A stretch of 64,000 nucleotides of DNA from Leuconostoc gelidum subsp. gelidum KCTC 3527 (GTDB lineage Bacteria > Bacillota > Bacilli > Lactobacillales > Lactobacillaceae). The stretch's first letter is position 1, and each line of letters begins with the position of its first letter. The DNA lies in NCBI RefSeq assembly GCF_000166715.1, contig NZ_AEMI01000036.1, forward strand, positions 62,001 to 126,000, in the 5' to 3' direction. The translations under genes and the position numbers were made by a program. This document shows positions 17,851-27,017 of this stretch, one piece after another. The notes beneath the pieces were generated by a model. It saw nothing but the letters and a program-made list of their open reading frames with translations, was not told where the DNA came from and searched no databases.

Positions 17851-18783
17851 TCATAATGGTTGAATCCAAGTGTTTTGTGCCCCAGATTTGGTTAACGCGT
17901 TAGCGATTGTAATGGCATCGTCATTATTTCTAGCTAAAGCAAACATCGCACCACCTATGCCAGCCCCAGTTAATTTAGCGCCCAATGCACCGGCGTGAAT
18001 GGCAGCATTAACAAGGTTATCTAGTTTTGGATGAGAGATACCCAATGATTGCAGTTCATGATGAGCAGCTGTAAATAATAATCCTGCATGCTCTGGATTA
18101 TTGCTAGTCAAATCAGTGCGCACTTTAGTTGCTATTTGACCAAGATGTACAATTTTTTGCCAAGTGAGTTCGTAATCGACGTCAAGCTGACTTTTAACAA
18201 TATTAATAGCATGCATTGTCTGACCATGTATGCCTGTATCAGCAACGACTAAGGTGCCTGTAAGCGACAGGGTAAAAGGTGTTAACTCTTGATGCTTTAC
18301 AAACCAAATTGGATCGTTTGAACCAACAGTAGCTGCATCTAATCCAGATGCTGAACCATGAGAAATTGTTTCCTCAATATCGGTGAAATATTTTAATTCT
18401 TCGGTAAGTAGTGGCACGTCAACAAAATCAAAAAAAGCTTTAGTGATTGAAGTGGCAAAAGCCGCTGAGGCACCAAATCCACGCTCTTGAGGAATATTTG
18501 TGTCAATTGCAAGTGTAAATGGGACATCAGTTAGTTTGAATTTAGTTAGCAGACGCAAAATTAATTGACGCAAACCTTCAACATTAGCACCAAGTTCGTC
18601 TAAATCGCCATGAAATGTGCTGCTTTCAATGGTCTGTGCTCGAAAAGCGGGACGTATGGTCGTCGTAACAGTTAAGTTTGTTAATGGAATTGCGATAGCT
18701 GGTTGGCCATACACAACAGCATGTTCGCCAATTAAAATTATTTTAGCGTGGGCAATCCCAACGCCGATCATTTGATTAATCAT
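17851..18783 (-). CDS. mvk: Mevalonate kinase
   Basis: First kinase of the mevalonate route to isopentenyl diphosphate, used by lactic acid bacteria. The 310-aa GHMP kinase shows the N-terminal KIILIGEHAVVYG segment, the ATP loop ERGFGASAAFATS (GLGSSA-type), ISHGSASGLDAATVGS and the C-terminal KLTGAGIGGAMFAL. TGGAGA lies 8 bases before the ATG at 18783 on the reverse strand. Downstream mevalonate genes are not next to it here; it stands alone, divergent from the dinG-like gene. Confidence 0.93.
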   Translation of the reverse strand: MINQMIGVGIAHAKIILIGEHAVVYGQPAIAIPLTNLTVTTTIRPAFRAQTIESSTFHGDLDELGANVEGLRQLILRLLTKFKLTDVPFTLAIDTNIPQERGFGASAAFATSITKAFFDFVDVPLLTEELKYFTDIEETISHGSASGLDAATVGSNDPIWFVKHQELTPFTLSLTGTLVVADTGIHGQTMHAINIVKSQLDVDYELTWQKIVHLGQIATKVRTDLTSNNPEHAGLLFTAAHHELQSLGISHPKLDNLVNAAIHAGALGAKLTGAGIGGAMFALARNNDDAITIANALTKSGAQNTWIQPL

Positions 18784-18833
18784 GTTTTTTCTCCAAATAT
18801 CCTATACTATTGTACCGCATCGCGTTAAATAGT

Positions 18834-18907
18834 GTAAAATAATAAGAGAATTACGTTGTTAAGTTTGTCGTAAATTTAATGTTTAAGGTAAAGTTAACAA
18901 CGTAATT
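18834..18907 (+). promoter_or_regulatory. Promoter and 5' hairpin of the dinG-like gene
   Basis: A -10-like TAAAAT (18834-18839) is followed by a perfect 14-bp inverted repeat: AATTACGTTGTTAA (18849-18862) and its complement at 18894-18907. A transcript starting near 18846 would carry this stem at its extreme 5' end. The SD (AGAAAGG, 18922-18928) lies after the stem, so this is not the SD-bridging arrangement. Confidence 0.55.
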
Positions 18908-18936
18908 CAAAAATAAATCACAGAAAGGTGTTTGTT

Positions 18937-21342
18937 ATGAACGCCAACGAAACCTTTGTAGTTGTCGATCTGGAAACAACGGGGCAGAGTGTCACTAGAG
19001 GTGGCCGTATTATACAAATTGGTATGACTTTTATTAAGCAACGTCAGATAGTTGATCATTTTGAATCTTTCGTTAATCCTGGCCAATTAATCGATCGCAA
19101 CATCCAACAATTAACACATATCGCTCAAAAAGATGTTAAAAATGCTCCTTATTTTGAAGAATTAGCACCAATGCTACAAAATTTATTAAATAATACAATT
19201 ATTATCGCGCATAACGTTAATTTTGACTACCCTTATTTAAATGATGAATTTAAACGAACAGGTTTTCCTGAACTGACTGCCTCTGCAATTGATACTGTGC
19301 AACTGGCACAAATTTTGTTACCAACGGCGCCTGGATATCGGTTATTAGATTTGACAACCTATCTAGATATTACACTGAACAATGCGCATCGTGCAAATGC
19401 TGATGCACATGCCACAGCGCTCTTGTTTTTGAAATTATGGCAACGAGCTGAACAACTACCTGTTATCGTTTTGAAGCAACTTCAAGATGGTCAGTGGCCG
19501 TTTTTGAGGCAGACACAAACTTTTCTGAAATTAATCAAAGCAAAAGGTCAGCGAGAAGATATTAAGTTGTTAAAAAATGTTGCGATTAGGCAACCATTAC
19601 AGGCTACTGTATCTTCTAGTCAACAAAATTTTCCTAATTACCCAACATCAACTCAGGAAAAAGCATATGTATTTGGCCATTGGTTAACTGCAAATGATGC
19701 ACAAAATAGTTTAATGAATCGTGTTAATGAATTCATAGTGAAAAGATCTGATGGTATTTTAACAGTACTAACAGCACCAAAAATTGGTAAAACACTAGGC
19801 TATCTTGTGCCATTACTATTAGATGAAAAATCTAGACCAGTTGTTCTATTGACCAACGATAGTAGTCTTCAAAGCCAACAATTGGCATTGGTGCAAAAAC
19901 TAACAAAGCTTTTGGATATTAAGTTAAACACGGCTATTTTATATGATCCAGCAGAGTATATTGATCTTAATCGATTTGTTGATGTTTTGAATATATCAAC
20001 GGATGCAAGTCAAACACAGTTTTTTAAGGCACGGATACTTGTTTGGCTAACACAGACTAAAACAGGTTTATTACGTGAAATACAAGTTGGTACACAAAAT
20101 ATTGATATGCTCTCAGATATTCAAGGGGACACGGAGAGTCAGTATTTTAAACAAGCTCAGGCTAATGCAAACGTTTCGGATGTCATCATTATGAATTTTG
20201 AATCGTATTTTAATCAGGAACAATACTTACGAGCGACTCGGAAAATTGAAAAGTGGCCAGTTGTCGTGATGGAAACACCAAGCCAATTTGTGACTAATTT
20301 ACAAAATTATTTTCATGTAGATTTAAATTTGACGCAAGTTCAAAATGTGTTGAAAAATTTAAGTCATCAAGAGATTGTTGGCTTATCACATAAACAGCGT
20401 GTGTTTATTAAACAGAGTTTGAGTGAATCGTTTAAATTAATTAAGCAAATTAATCATGCAGACAGTAAGGTACCTAATTTAAAGCGTATCGAACGATTAT
20501 TAACAATTATGGCTCATTTAACAGACATTATTAAAATTGGCGGCACGCAAGTACCGTCTGAACTAATCCAAGGAAAAGGGCAATTAATTAAAGTAAAACG
20601 ATTACAGCAACAATCTGATGTTATCAGTAGTGTTGAAATTCAAAATATTAATGAGCAGCAACAAGTTGTTGTATCTTTTGATGTGCTAGATAGACGTATC
20701 TATCAAGAAAAATTTATTGTTCACATCCACAAATTGTTAATTGTGAGTGAATATTTAGACAATCAGGTAAGTGAATTTCTACGTGATGCGCCAAAAAATA
20801 TCACAGCGGAACGTGATTTCATTCATAACAAGGCAATACCAGTTCGTATTATACAAATGCAAAAATCTTCGCCAATTGTACACTTACAAGCAATTACACA
20901 ACAAAATGTTGGTGAAATACTGCTCATTTTGCCAGATATTGAACGCGTAAATCATTGGTACCAAAAAATAAAACGTACAGTAACAACGCAGTATAGTATT
21001 GTTGCTGAGAGCGTTACAGGATCTTTGGAAAAAATACAACGACAAAGTCATCCTGAACAGGCTAACATTGTCATTGTAACAGCTAAAATATTTAGCACTA
21101 TGTGGCTACGTGATCAAGAAGTACCAGCTGTAGTTATTGTACCAGAGCGTTTGGTGTGGCAACCGGTATCACGGTTAGCCTTAGTTTTGACGCAAATGCA
21201 AAAACATCAGGCGCCATTACTTATTACGCAATTAAATGCCATGCAACGCAATCGTTTTAAAGCTCAAATTAAAATTGTGCCTCATTTTGATGTCAAGAAT
21301 AATTTAATACAACAGTATAGCCAAATTTTAAAAGATGTTTGA
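18937..21342 (+). CDS. dinG: DinG-like protein: DEDDh exonuclease with degenerate helicase domain
   Basis: 801 aa, shorter than the usual about 900-930 of Firmicutes DinG. The N-terminal exonuclease is complete in appearance: VVDLETTG (about 7-14), AHNVNFDYPYL, and the late HRANADAHATALL motif. The helicase half is worn: Walker A reads TAPKIGKT (279-286) instead of a GTGTGKT form, the DEAH box reads METP (445-448), and no QxxGRxxR motif is found near the C-terminus. It therefore probably acts as a nuclease or structural protein only. The ATG at 18937 is preferred over the in-frame GTG at 18928 because the latter overlaps the SD. Context (ypmB, aspB, asnS, dnaD) is the conserved one. Confidence 0.85.
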   Translation: MNANETFVVVDLETTGQSVTRGGRIIQIGMTFIKQRQIVDHFESFVNPGQLIDRNIQQLTHIAQKDVKNAPYFEELAPMLQNLLNNTIIIAHNVNFDYPYLNDEFKRTGFPELTASAIDTVQLAQILLPTAPGYRLLDLTTYLDITLNNAHRANADAHATALLFLKLWQRAEQLPVIVLKQLQDGQWPFLRQTQTFLKLIKAKGQREDIKLLKNVAIRQPLQATVSSSQQNFPNYPTSTQEKAYVFGHWLTANDAQNSLMNRVNEFIVKRSDGILTVLTAPKIGKTLGYLVPLLLDEKSRPVVLLTNDSSLQSQQLALVQKLTKLLDIKLNTAILYDPAEYIDLNRFVDVLNISTDASQTQFFKARILVWLTQTKTGLLREIQVGTQNIDMLSDIQGDTESQYFKQAQANANVSDVIIMNFESYFNQEQYLRATRKIEKWPVVVMETPSQFVTNLQNYFHVDLNLTQVQNVLKNLSHQEIVGLSHKQRVFIKQSLSESFKLIKQINHADSKVPNLKRIERLLTIMAHLTDIIKIGGTQVPSELIQGKGQLIKVKRLQQQSDVISSVEIQNINEQQQVVVSFDVLDRRIYQEKFIVHIHKLLIVSEYLDNQVSEFLRDAPKNITAERDFIHNKAIPVRIIQMQKSSPIVHLQAITQQNVGEILLILPDIERVNHWYQKIKRTVTTQYSIVAESVTGSLEKIQRQSHPEQANIVIVTAKIFSTMWLRDQEVPAVVIVPERLVWQPVSRLALVLTQMQKHQAPLLITQLNAMQRNRFKAQIKIVPHFDVKNNLIQQYSQILKDV

Positions 21343-21378
21343 TATAATATTAGTGAGTATGTTGGGGGAAATGACATT

Positions 21379-21906
21379 ATGATGCAATTTAAAGATGATA
21401 TTCGGATCCGTCATCGTCAAAAACATGTTCACTGGGCGCATTTTTGGTTCATTATAGTGGGCGTTGGTATCTTGTTGTGTGCTTTAGGATTAGGTTATTT
21501 TTATGTTTCACTATCCCCTATGCGAAATGACGAGGTACGTTTACAACGTTTTGTAAAAAAAGAAACAAATATCGCTACTGTACAACAAATAAGTGTGGAC
21601 CATCGTCAGAAAACGACTTACGCGATTATTGGGACAACAGCTTCTGGTCAAGAAAAAATTGCTATTGTTAATAGCAAAATGAGTCATGCTAAAACGTATA
21701 ATCGTAGTGATGGCTTAACAGATAAGCAATTACGTCAATTAATTTTAACAAACTACAAACCTAAAAAAATCTATTCGGCCAATATTAGTGAGTATAAACA
21801 AACATTAGTTTGGGAAGTGAGCTATAAGGGGCAAAATAATGCTTTGAATTATGTCACCTTGGATTTCAAAACAGGGAAGTCCTATCGTGTTATTAATGGT
21901 CTCTAG
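21379..21906 (+). CDS. ypmB: YpmB-like DUF5590 membrane protein
   Basis: 175 aa with one N-terminal membrane segment (about residues 21-42) and an extracytoplasmic domain with two similar PepSY-like repeats, the plan of the YpmB/TseB family linked to cell-wall elongation in Bacillus. Assignment rests on size, topology and its place between dinG and aspB, the same order as in Bacillus. The first of two adjacent ATGs is used; GGGGGAA lies about 9 bases upstream. Confidence 0.75.
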   Translation: MMQFKDDIRIRHRQKHVHWAHFWFIIVGVGILLCALGLGYFYVSLSPMRNDEVRLQRFVKKETNIATVQQISVDHRQKTTYAIIGTTASGQEKIAIVNSKMSHAKTYNRSDGLTDKQLRQLILTNYKPKKIYSANISEYKQTLVWEVSYKGQNNALNYVTLDFKTGKSYRVINGL

Positions 21907-21928
21907 AGAAGAATTTTAAGGAGAAAAA

Positions 21929-23110
21929 ATGATTTCAGAAAAAGCGAAGGCGGTTCAACCTGCAGCAACGTTAGCAATGAGCAAATTAGCTAAAGATATG
22001 CAAGCAGAGGGCATTGATGTTATCAACCTAGGTGTTGGTGAATCTGATTTTCAAACGCCAAAATATATTGCAGAAGCAGCAATTTCAGCTATTGAATCAA
22101 ATAAAACTAGTTTTTATACGCCAACTAGTGGGGTGAAAGAATTAAAACAGGCCATTGTTAATCAGGTTGCGCAACGCTATCAAGCTAGTATTGAATTGAA
22201 AAATGTTACGGTGACAACAGGTGCTAAATTATCATTATATGTCTTAATGCAAACACTTTTAAACCCAAATGATATTGTTGTTGCAGCGGCACCGTTATGG
22301 GTAAGTTATATTGAACAAATTAAACTAGCGGGTGGGATAGTACGAACTATTCAGCCAAAGAATGATGAACTAAAACTAACCGTTGATGATCTAGAAAAAT
22401 TAGCCGACCATGTCAAGTTAATTATTGTCAATTCACCAACAAACCCGACTGGCCAGGTTTATTCACGTCAAGAATTGGTAGAACTATTAGATTGGGCTAA
22501 AAAACATGATACATATATTATTTTAGACGAAATTTATGGTCAACTTGTTTATAATGGTGCGGTATTCACCTCAGGGTTACAAATTAAAACACTTGAAAAT
22601 AGTCGTATGATTATTGTTGATGGTGTTTCAAAAGCTTATGCGATGACAGGATGGCGTATTGGGTGGACTTTGGCTTCTTCTGAAATCATCACTGTCATGA
22701 ATAAGCTGCTTGATCATATAACATCAAATCCCACGGCGGTCGCACAATATGCAGCAATCGCTGCACTAAATGGCAATCAAAGTAGTGTTGAAACAATGCG
22801 CTTAGCCTTTGAAAAAAGATTGAATACAACGTTTAATTTATTAAATACTGTGCCTGGTTTACAGGTGTCTACTAAGCCACAAGGCGCGTTTTATTTGTTT
22901 CCAAAAGTATCAGCGGAAATATTGTTAGCTGCGGGTGTAGCTAACACAAGTGAATTATCAATGAAAATTTTAGAAGAAGCACACGTTGCCATGCCCTCTG
23001 GTGAAGGTTTTGGTATGGCAGGCTATTTACGTATGGGCTATGCCAAAGAGCAAGAAGTACTAAACGAAGCAGTAAGACGATTGACTGTGTTTTTTCAACA
23101 ATATATTTAA
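21929..23110 (+). CDS. aspB: Aspartate aminotransferase, class I
   Basis: PLP enzyme interconverting aspartate/2-oxoglutarate and oxaloacetate/glutamate; upstream of asparagine-tRNA charging in this gene order. The 393-aa protein has GVGESDFQTP near the N-terminus, NSPTNPTGQVY, DEIYGQLVY and the PLP-lysine Lys235 in VSKAYAMTGWRIGW, with the substrate-binding Arg in LRMGY near the end. AAGGAG lies 6 bases before the ATG. Confidence 0.93.
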   Translation: MISEKAKAVQPAATLAMSKLAKDMQAEGIDVINLGVGESDFQTPKYIAEAAISAIESNKTSFYTPTSGVKELKQAIVNQVAQRYQASIELKNVTVTTGAKLSLYVLMQTLLNPNDIVVAAAPLWVSYIEQIKLAGGIVRTIQPKNDELKLTVDDLEKLADHVKLIIVNSPTNPTGQVYSRQELVELLDWAKKHDTYIILDEIYGQLVYNGAVFTSGLQIKTLENSRMIIVDGVSKAYAMTGWRIGWTLASSEIITVMNKLLDHITSNPTAVAQYAAIAALNGNQSSVETMRLAFEKRLNTTFNLLNTVPGLQVSTKPQGAFYLFPKVSAEILLAAGVANTSELSMKILEEAHVAMPSGEGFGMAGYLRMGYAKEQEVLNEAVRRLTVFFQQYI

Positions 23111-23118
23111 TTAAAAAT

Positions 23119-23230
23119 TAGGAGAAATGTGTCTGCAATTGTTAAGTAATTTTGGATGATGTGTGACTGACATGGTCATATGAGATCAACTGATTATTTT
23201 AATTCTTGTAGACATGTAAAAGATATATCC
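23119..23230 (+). promoter_or_regulatory. asnS leader with hairpin-bridged ribosome-binding site
   Basis: SD TAGGAGAA (23119-23126) lies more than 100 bases before the likely asnS ATG (23231). Bases 23127-23138 pair with 23206-23217 in 12 contiguous pairs (three wobbles), and AAGTAAT (23144-23150) pairs with ATTATTT (23193-23199) inside. The linker AAAAGATATATCC leads to the ATG. With the hairpin excluded, the SD is about 15 bases from the start. A 10-codon mini-ORF (ATG 23127 to TGA 23159) starts at the SD. Confidence 0.75.
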
Positions 23231-24538
23231 ATGGTACAAGAAATTCCCACAATACAAATAATTGACGCTAAAAATTATGTCGGTCAAACAGTTAAGATTG
23301 GCGCTTGGTTACGTCAAAAACGCGGGTCAGGAAAATTGGCTTTTTTGCAGTTGCGTGATGGTTCTGCTTTCTTTCAAGCTGTGGTTGTAAAGGCAGATAT
23401 TTCAGAAGCACTTTTTGAATTAGCGAAGAATTTGAAACAAGAAACAAGCCTATATGTGACTGGTAAAATTCATGAAGATGCACGGTCTTCATTTGGCTAT
23501 GAAATGGCTGTTTCAAACATTGAGATCATTGGTGAAAGCCATGATTATCCGATTACACCAAAAGAACATGGCACAGATTTTTTGTTTGATGAACGGCACT
23601 TGTATTTACGTCATTTAAAGCCTTTTGCGACATTAAAAATACGTAACACACTAATTGCAGCAACTTATGAATTTTTCAATAATGAAGGATTTACAAAATT
23701 AGATTCTCCTTTGTTGACTGGATCAGCTCCTGAAGGTACTACTGACCTATTTGAAACCGACTATTTTGGAGAACCTGCGTTTTTGTCACAAACTGGGCAG
23801 TTATATGCTGAAGCAGGGGCGATGGCATTTGGTAAAGTCTTTACATTTGGACCAACATTTCGTGCTGAAAAGTCTAAAACACGTCGTCATTTGACAGAGT
23901 TTTGGATGATTGAACCAGAGATGGCTTTCATGCATCAAGAAGAAAGTTTGGTTATTCAAGAACGTTATATTTCATTTCTAATTTCAAAAGTTTTGGAGAA
24001 AAATGAGCAGGAATTAGATATTTTAGAACGTGATAAAGGCCTACTTCAATCATATACTGAATTACCTTATCCACGTGTGAGCTATGATGATGCGATAAAG
24101 TTACTACAAGATAATGGATTTGATGTTGAATGGGGTGTTGACTTTGGTTCACCTGAAGAAACGTTTTTAGCCAATCATTTTGCTAAACCAGTATTTATTG
24201 TGAACTTCCCTAAAGCAATTAAGGCATTTTACATGAAACGTCATGCTACACGTGAAGACGTTGTTGTGTCGGCAGATTTGTTGGCACCAGAGGGCTATGG
24301 GGAAATTATTGGTGGTTCAGAGCGTGACACGGACTATGACTACCTGAAGCAACGGATCGAAGAAGAAGGGTTGAGTCTTGAAGAATACGGTTGGTATCTA
24401 GATTTGCGCCAATATGGTTCCGTACCACATGCGGGATTTGGTCTTGGTTTGGAACGGTTGGTAACGTTTGTGACTGGTGAAGAACATATTCGTGAAGCAA
24501 TTCCATTTCCTCGTATGACTAATCGTTTGCGACCTTAA
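23231..24538 (+). CDS. asnS: Asparaginyl-tRNA synthetase
   Basis: Charges tRNA-Asn. 435 aa: N-terminal OB-fold anticodon domain ([24 protein letters not shown]), then the class IIb core with [36 protein letters not shown] (motif 2) and the C-terminal [15 protein letters not shown] (motif 3). The ATG at 23231 fits the family N-terminus; an in-frame ATG at 23180 would add 17 unlike residues and lies inside the leader hairpin. No SD lies in the 13 bases before the ATG. Confidence 0.95.
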   Translation: MVQEIPTIQIIDAKNYVGQTVKIGAWLRQKRGSGKLAFLQLRDGSAFFQAVVVKADISEALFELAKNLKQETSLYVTGKIHEDARSSFGYEMAVSNIEIIGESHDYPITPKEHGTDFLFDERHLYLRHLKPFATLKIRNTLIAATYEFFNNEGFTKLDSPLLTGSAPEGTTDLFETDYFGEPAFLSQTGQLYAEAGAMAFGKVFTFGPTFRAEKSKTRRHLTEFWMIEPEMAFMHQEESLVIQERYISFLISKVLEKNEQELDILERDKGLLQSYTELPYPRVSYDDAIKLLQDNGFDVEWGVDFGSPEETFLANHFAKPVFIVNFPKAIKAFYMKRHATREDVVVSADLLAPEGYGEIIGGSERDTDYDYLKQRIEEEGLSLEEYGWYLDLRQYGSVPHAGFGLGLERLVTFVTGEEHIREAIPFPRMTNRLRP

Positions 24539-24605
24539 CTTAAAATTTTAAAACTGTCTTTTTGAAACGATTATTTAAAAAACATGTTAGACTATAATAA
24601 GATGG

Positions 24606-24636
24606 AAAAACGTCCAGGTAAGGCTTGGACGTTTTT
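24606..24636 (+). terminator. Hairpin after asnS, terminator-like
   Basis: AAAAACGTCCA (24606-24616) and TGGACGTTTTT (24626-24636) are perfectly complementary around a 9-base loop. The GC-containing stem ends in T5. It lies 70 bases past the asnS stop and just after a TATAAT (24593-24598), so it may end asnS transcripts, or very short transcripts from that -10. Confidence 0.7.
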
Positions 24637-24672
24637 AAAACGATATCGCAACAGAGTGAAAGTGGTAGGAAT

Positions 24673-25311
24673 ATGGCGTTAGATAAGCGTTTACAACAAT
24701 ATATTCATGCAGGTCAATTAAGCATTAGTAATGATTTATTACTACACTATCAAGAAATTGGCATGGATAATGATGATTTAGCTATTTATTTACAAGTGAC
24801 ACGTATTCAAAATCAAGGAGATTCAGCAAATCCAACTACTTTAGCTCGCGTTTTACATTTGACTGAAAGTGTTATTGTTGCACGTCTTAAAAGTTTAATT
24901 ACGCGTGAATTGATGATTATTGCGTCTGCAACCAAGCAAGTTGAAACCTATGATTTCACGCCGATGATTGAAAAATTGTTACAAGGAAAACAGGTCTCTG
25001 AGAAACCTATTATTTCTGACGGTAAGTCAGCACGAAGAGAAATATTTCAAACAATAGAAGCAGAATTTGGTCGACCGTTAACACCAATGGAAATGCAAAC
25101 AATTAGTCATTGGTTTGATCAAGATCATTTTGAACCTGATTTGATGTTACTAGCGATACAAGAGGCTGTTGCTAATAATGCGCGTAGTTTAAGATATATT
25201 GAAACAATATTAGTCAACTGGCAACGTGACAGTATTAAGACACCCGCACAAGCTCAAATTGCCAAGCAAAAAAGACGAGGTGTAACCTACACCTACGACA
25301 ATTTATTTTAA
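24673..25311 (+). CDS. dnaD: DnaD family replication-initiation protein
   Basis: Primosome protein that remodels DNA at oriC and restart sites. 212 aa: N-terminal winged-helix DDBH1-like domain and C-terminal DDBH2 domain ending in YIETILVNWQRDSIKT, a typical DnaD tail motif. ATG 24673 is the natural N-terminus, but its only SD-like sequence (TAGGA) is two bases away, unusually close. A TTG in the same frame at 24625 lies inside the upstream hairpin and is unlikely. The 3' end overlaps the convergent small gene by nine bases. The nth, ponA and recU genes that often follow dnaD are absent. Confidence 0.88.
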   Translation: MALDKRLQQYIHAGQLSISNDLLLHYQEIGMDNDDLAIYLQVTRIQNQGDSANPTTLARVLHLTESVIVARLKSLITRELMIIASATKQVETYDFTPMIEKLLQGKQVSEKPIISDGKSARREIFQTIEAEFGRPLTPMEMQTISHWFDQDHFEPDLMLLAIQEAVANNARSLRYIETILVNWQRDSIKTPAQAQIAKQKRRGVTYTYDNLF

Positions 25312-25587
25312 TATAATATGAGGGACAGTATCATTTAAGGACAAATGAAATCCAAAAATGGGTTGTTGCTTGGTAGATAACAATTGGGTTTCACCACTCA
25401 TATCATGTAAACGTGCGGTTAGTTGAGAGAGTGTCATTGGCTTTCCCCCGGTAACGATTTGTAAGTTGGGGGAATTAGGAATGTAGCGTATTTGTGAGAA
25501 TGCCAAATTTGTATCAGCTTCTTGATAAAACAACAAACTTTTTGGTGACATATATTGCGTTAGATTTTCGAAGTCTATTAATTTCAT
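25303..25587 (-). CDS. Small conserved-looking hypothetical protein
   Basis: 94 aa, no family recognised. It looks coding: it has a GGTGG ribosome-binding site six bases before ATG 25587, normal composition, and no overlap with another frame except nine bases at its 3' end with dnaD. No signal peptide or membrane segment. An in-frame ATG at 25599 would add four residues but overlaps the SD. Confidence 0.6.
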   Translation of the reverse strand: MKLIDFENLTQYMSPKSLLFYQEADTNLAFSQIRYIPNSPNLQIVTGGKPMTLSQLTARLHDMSGETQLLSTKQQPIFGFHLSLNDTVPHIILK

Positions 25588-25657
25588 ATAAACCACCATA
25601 TTAGAATATAGATTAATTAAACAATGTTTTACTAAATATTATTATAAAGGAAAACTA

Positions 25658-26791
25658 ATGGAAAAAACATATCATTTAATGGCAACAGCAGCAGCGGGAC
25701 TTGAGTCGCTTGTTGGGAAAGAACTTGAACGTTTGAATTATGAACATCAAGTTGAAAATTACCGTGTCCGGTTTGATGGAACGGCCCGAGATATTTTGAA
25801 TACGAATGTGTGGTTACGTACTGCAGATCGCATTAAAATTATTGTTGGTGAATTTGAAGCAACAACATTTGATGATCTGTTTGAGGGTGTGAAAGCATTA
25901 CCTTGGGAAGAATATTTAAATTACGATTCAGAATTTCCAGTTGCTGGTCGATCAAAGAAATCAGAATTGTTTAGTGTACCTGATGTCCAAGCAATTACAA
26001 AAAAAGCGATTGTTAGTCGCTTGCAGGATGCCTATCATATTCATACACGCTTGCCTGAAAACGGTTATTTTGCGCAGTTAGAAGTTATGATTGATAAAGA
26101 TCATGTGATTATTACACTTGATACAACTGGACCCTCATTGTTCAAACGTGGGTACCGTGTTAATAAAGGTGGTGCACCATTAAAAGAAAACTTTGCAGCT
26201 GCATTGGTTTTATTAACTAATTGGCATCCGGACAGACCTTTTGTAGATCCAACGACTGGTTCTGGTACGATTGCTATTGAAGCAGCTTTGATTGGTCGAA
26301 ATATTGCACCTGGATTAATTCGTGATTTTGACGTTGAACAAATGGATTGGTTTGACAAATCATTATCTGAAACAGTTCGTGATGAAGCTGAGGCACAAGC
26401 GGATTATGATCGTGATCTTGATATAGAAGCGTTTGATAACGATGAAAATATGATTGAAATTGCGATTGAAAATGCAAAACATGCGGGTCTTAGTAAAGAC
26501 ATTGTTTTCACACATTTAGCAGCTAAAGATTGGCAAACTGATAAGGTCAATGGTGTGCTAGTTTCTAACCCACCATATGGTGAAAGATTAGGTGAGTTAG
26601 AAGCAGCCCAAGAGCTATACGTAGAGATGGGGGATGTTTATCGTCAACTGCCAAGTTGGAGTAAATACATTTTGACAAGTGATTTGGAGTTTGAAACATC
26701 TTATGGCGAAAAGGCAACAAAACGCCGTAAATTATATAACGGTGCAATGCGTGTCGATTATTTCCAGTACTGGGGCAAACGTATCAAGTAA
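25658..26791 (+). CDS. ypsC: THUMP-domain RNA methyltransferase (YpsC/RlmL-like)
   Basis: 377-aa SAM-dependent rRNA methyltransferase, the family of 23S rRNA m2G enzymes. An N-terminal THUMP domain (about residues 45-155) precedes the Rossmann methyltransferase with DPTTGSGTIAIEAALIG (motif I) and SNPPYGERLG (motif IV, NPPY). Short bacterial forms lack the RlmK half of E. coli RlmKL. AAAGGA lies 8 bases before the ATG. Single-gene unit ending in a palindromic terminator. Confidence 0.9.
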   Translation: MEKTYHLMATAAAGLESLVGKELERLNYEHQVENYRVRFDGTARDILNTNVWLRTADRIKIIVGEFEATTFDDLFEGVKALPWEEYLNYDSEFPVAGRSKKSELFSVPDVQAITKKAIVSRLQDAYHIHTRLPENGYFAQLEVMIDKDHVIITLDTTGPSLFKRGYRVNKGGAPLKENFAAALVLLTNWHPDRPFVDPTTGSGTIAIEAALIGRNIAPGLIRDFDVEQMDWFDKSLSETVRDEAEAQADYDRDLDIEAFDNDENMIEIAIENAKHAGLSKDIVFTHLAAKDWQTDKVNGVLVSNPPYGERLGELEAAQELYVEMGDVYRQLPSWSKYILTSDLEFETSYGEKATKRRKLYNGAMRVDYFQYWGKRIK

Positions 26792-26798
26792 AAAGAGG

Positions 26799-26832
26799 AA
26801 GTTTTGATGCATCATGCATTAAAACTTTTTTC
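26799..26832 (+). terminator. Terminator after the THUMP methyltransferase gene
   Basis: AAGTTTT (26799-26805) pairs with AAAACTT (26821-26827) around an ATGCAT duplication, followed by a T run. Between here and 26958 I see no gene. Confidence 0.75.
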
Positions 26833-26958
26833 TTTGAGTACACATTTAAAATATTAAAAATTATTATTGTTATTGCGTAATTTTAAAAAATGAAATTCAA
26901 ATGGCGTATCAGTTAATGCAATGCGTTAGATTTTTGTTCTGAAAACGGCTTTTGCGTA

Positions 26959-27017
26959 TGGTAAAATAAATAATTTGTATAAAGGAGTGATTACAGTTGT
27001 CGTAATCAAATATGAAT
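26959..27017 (+). promoter_or_regulatory. Promoter and hairpin-bridged ribosome-binding site of the GNAT gene
   Basis: Extended -10 TGGTAAAAT (26959-26967), SD AAAGGAG (26981-26987), then at once the perfect stem TGATTAC (26988-26994), loop AGTTGTC, GTAATCA (27002-27008). AATATGAAT then leads to ATG 27018. The stem starts on the base after the SD. Confidence 0.75.

Noticed and set aside
23127-23159. The 10-codon ORF in the asnS leader as an asparagine attenuation peptide
   Set aside because: Only one Asn codon and no terminator/antiterminator pair; reported as part of the leader architecture instead.
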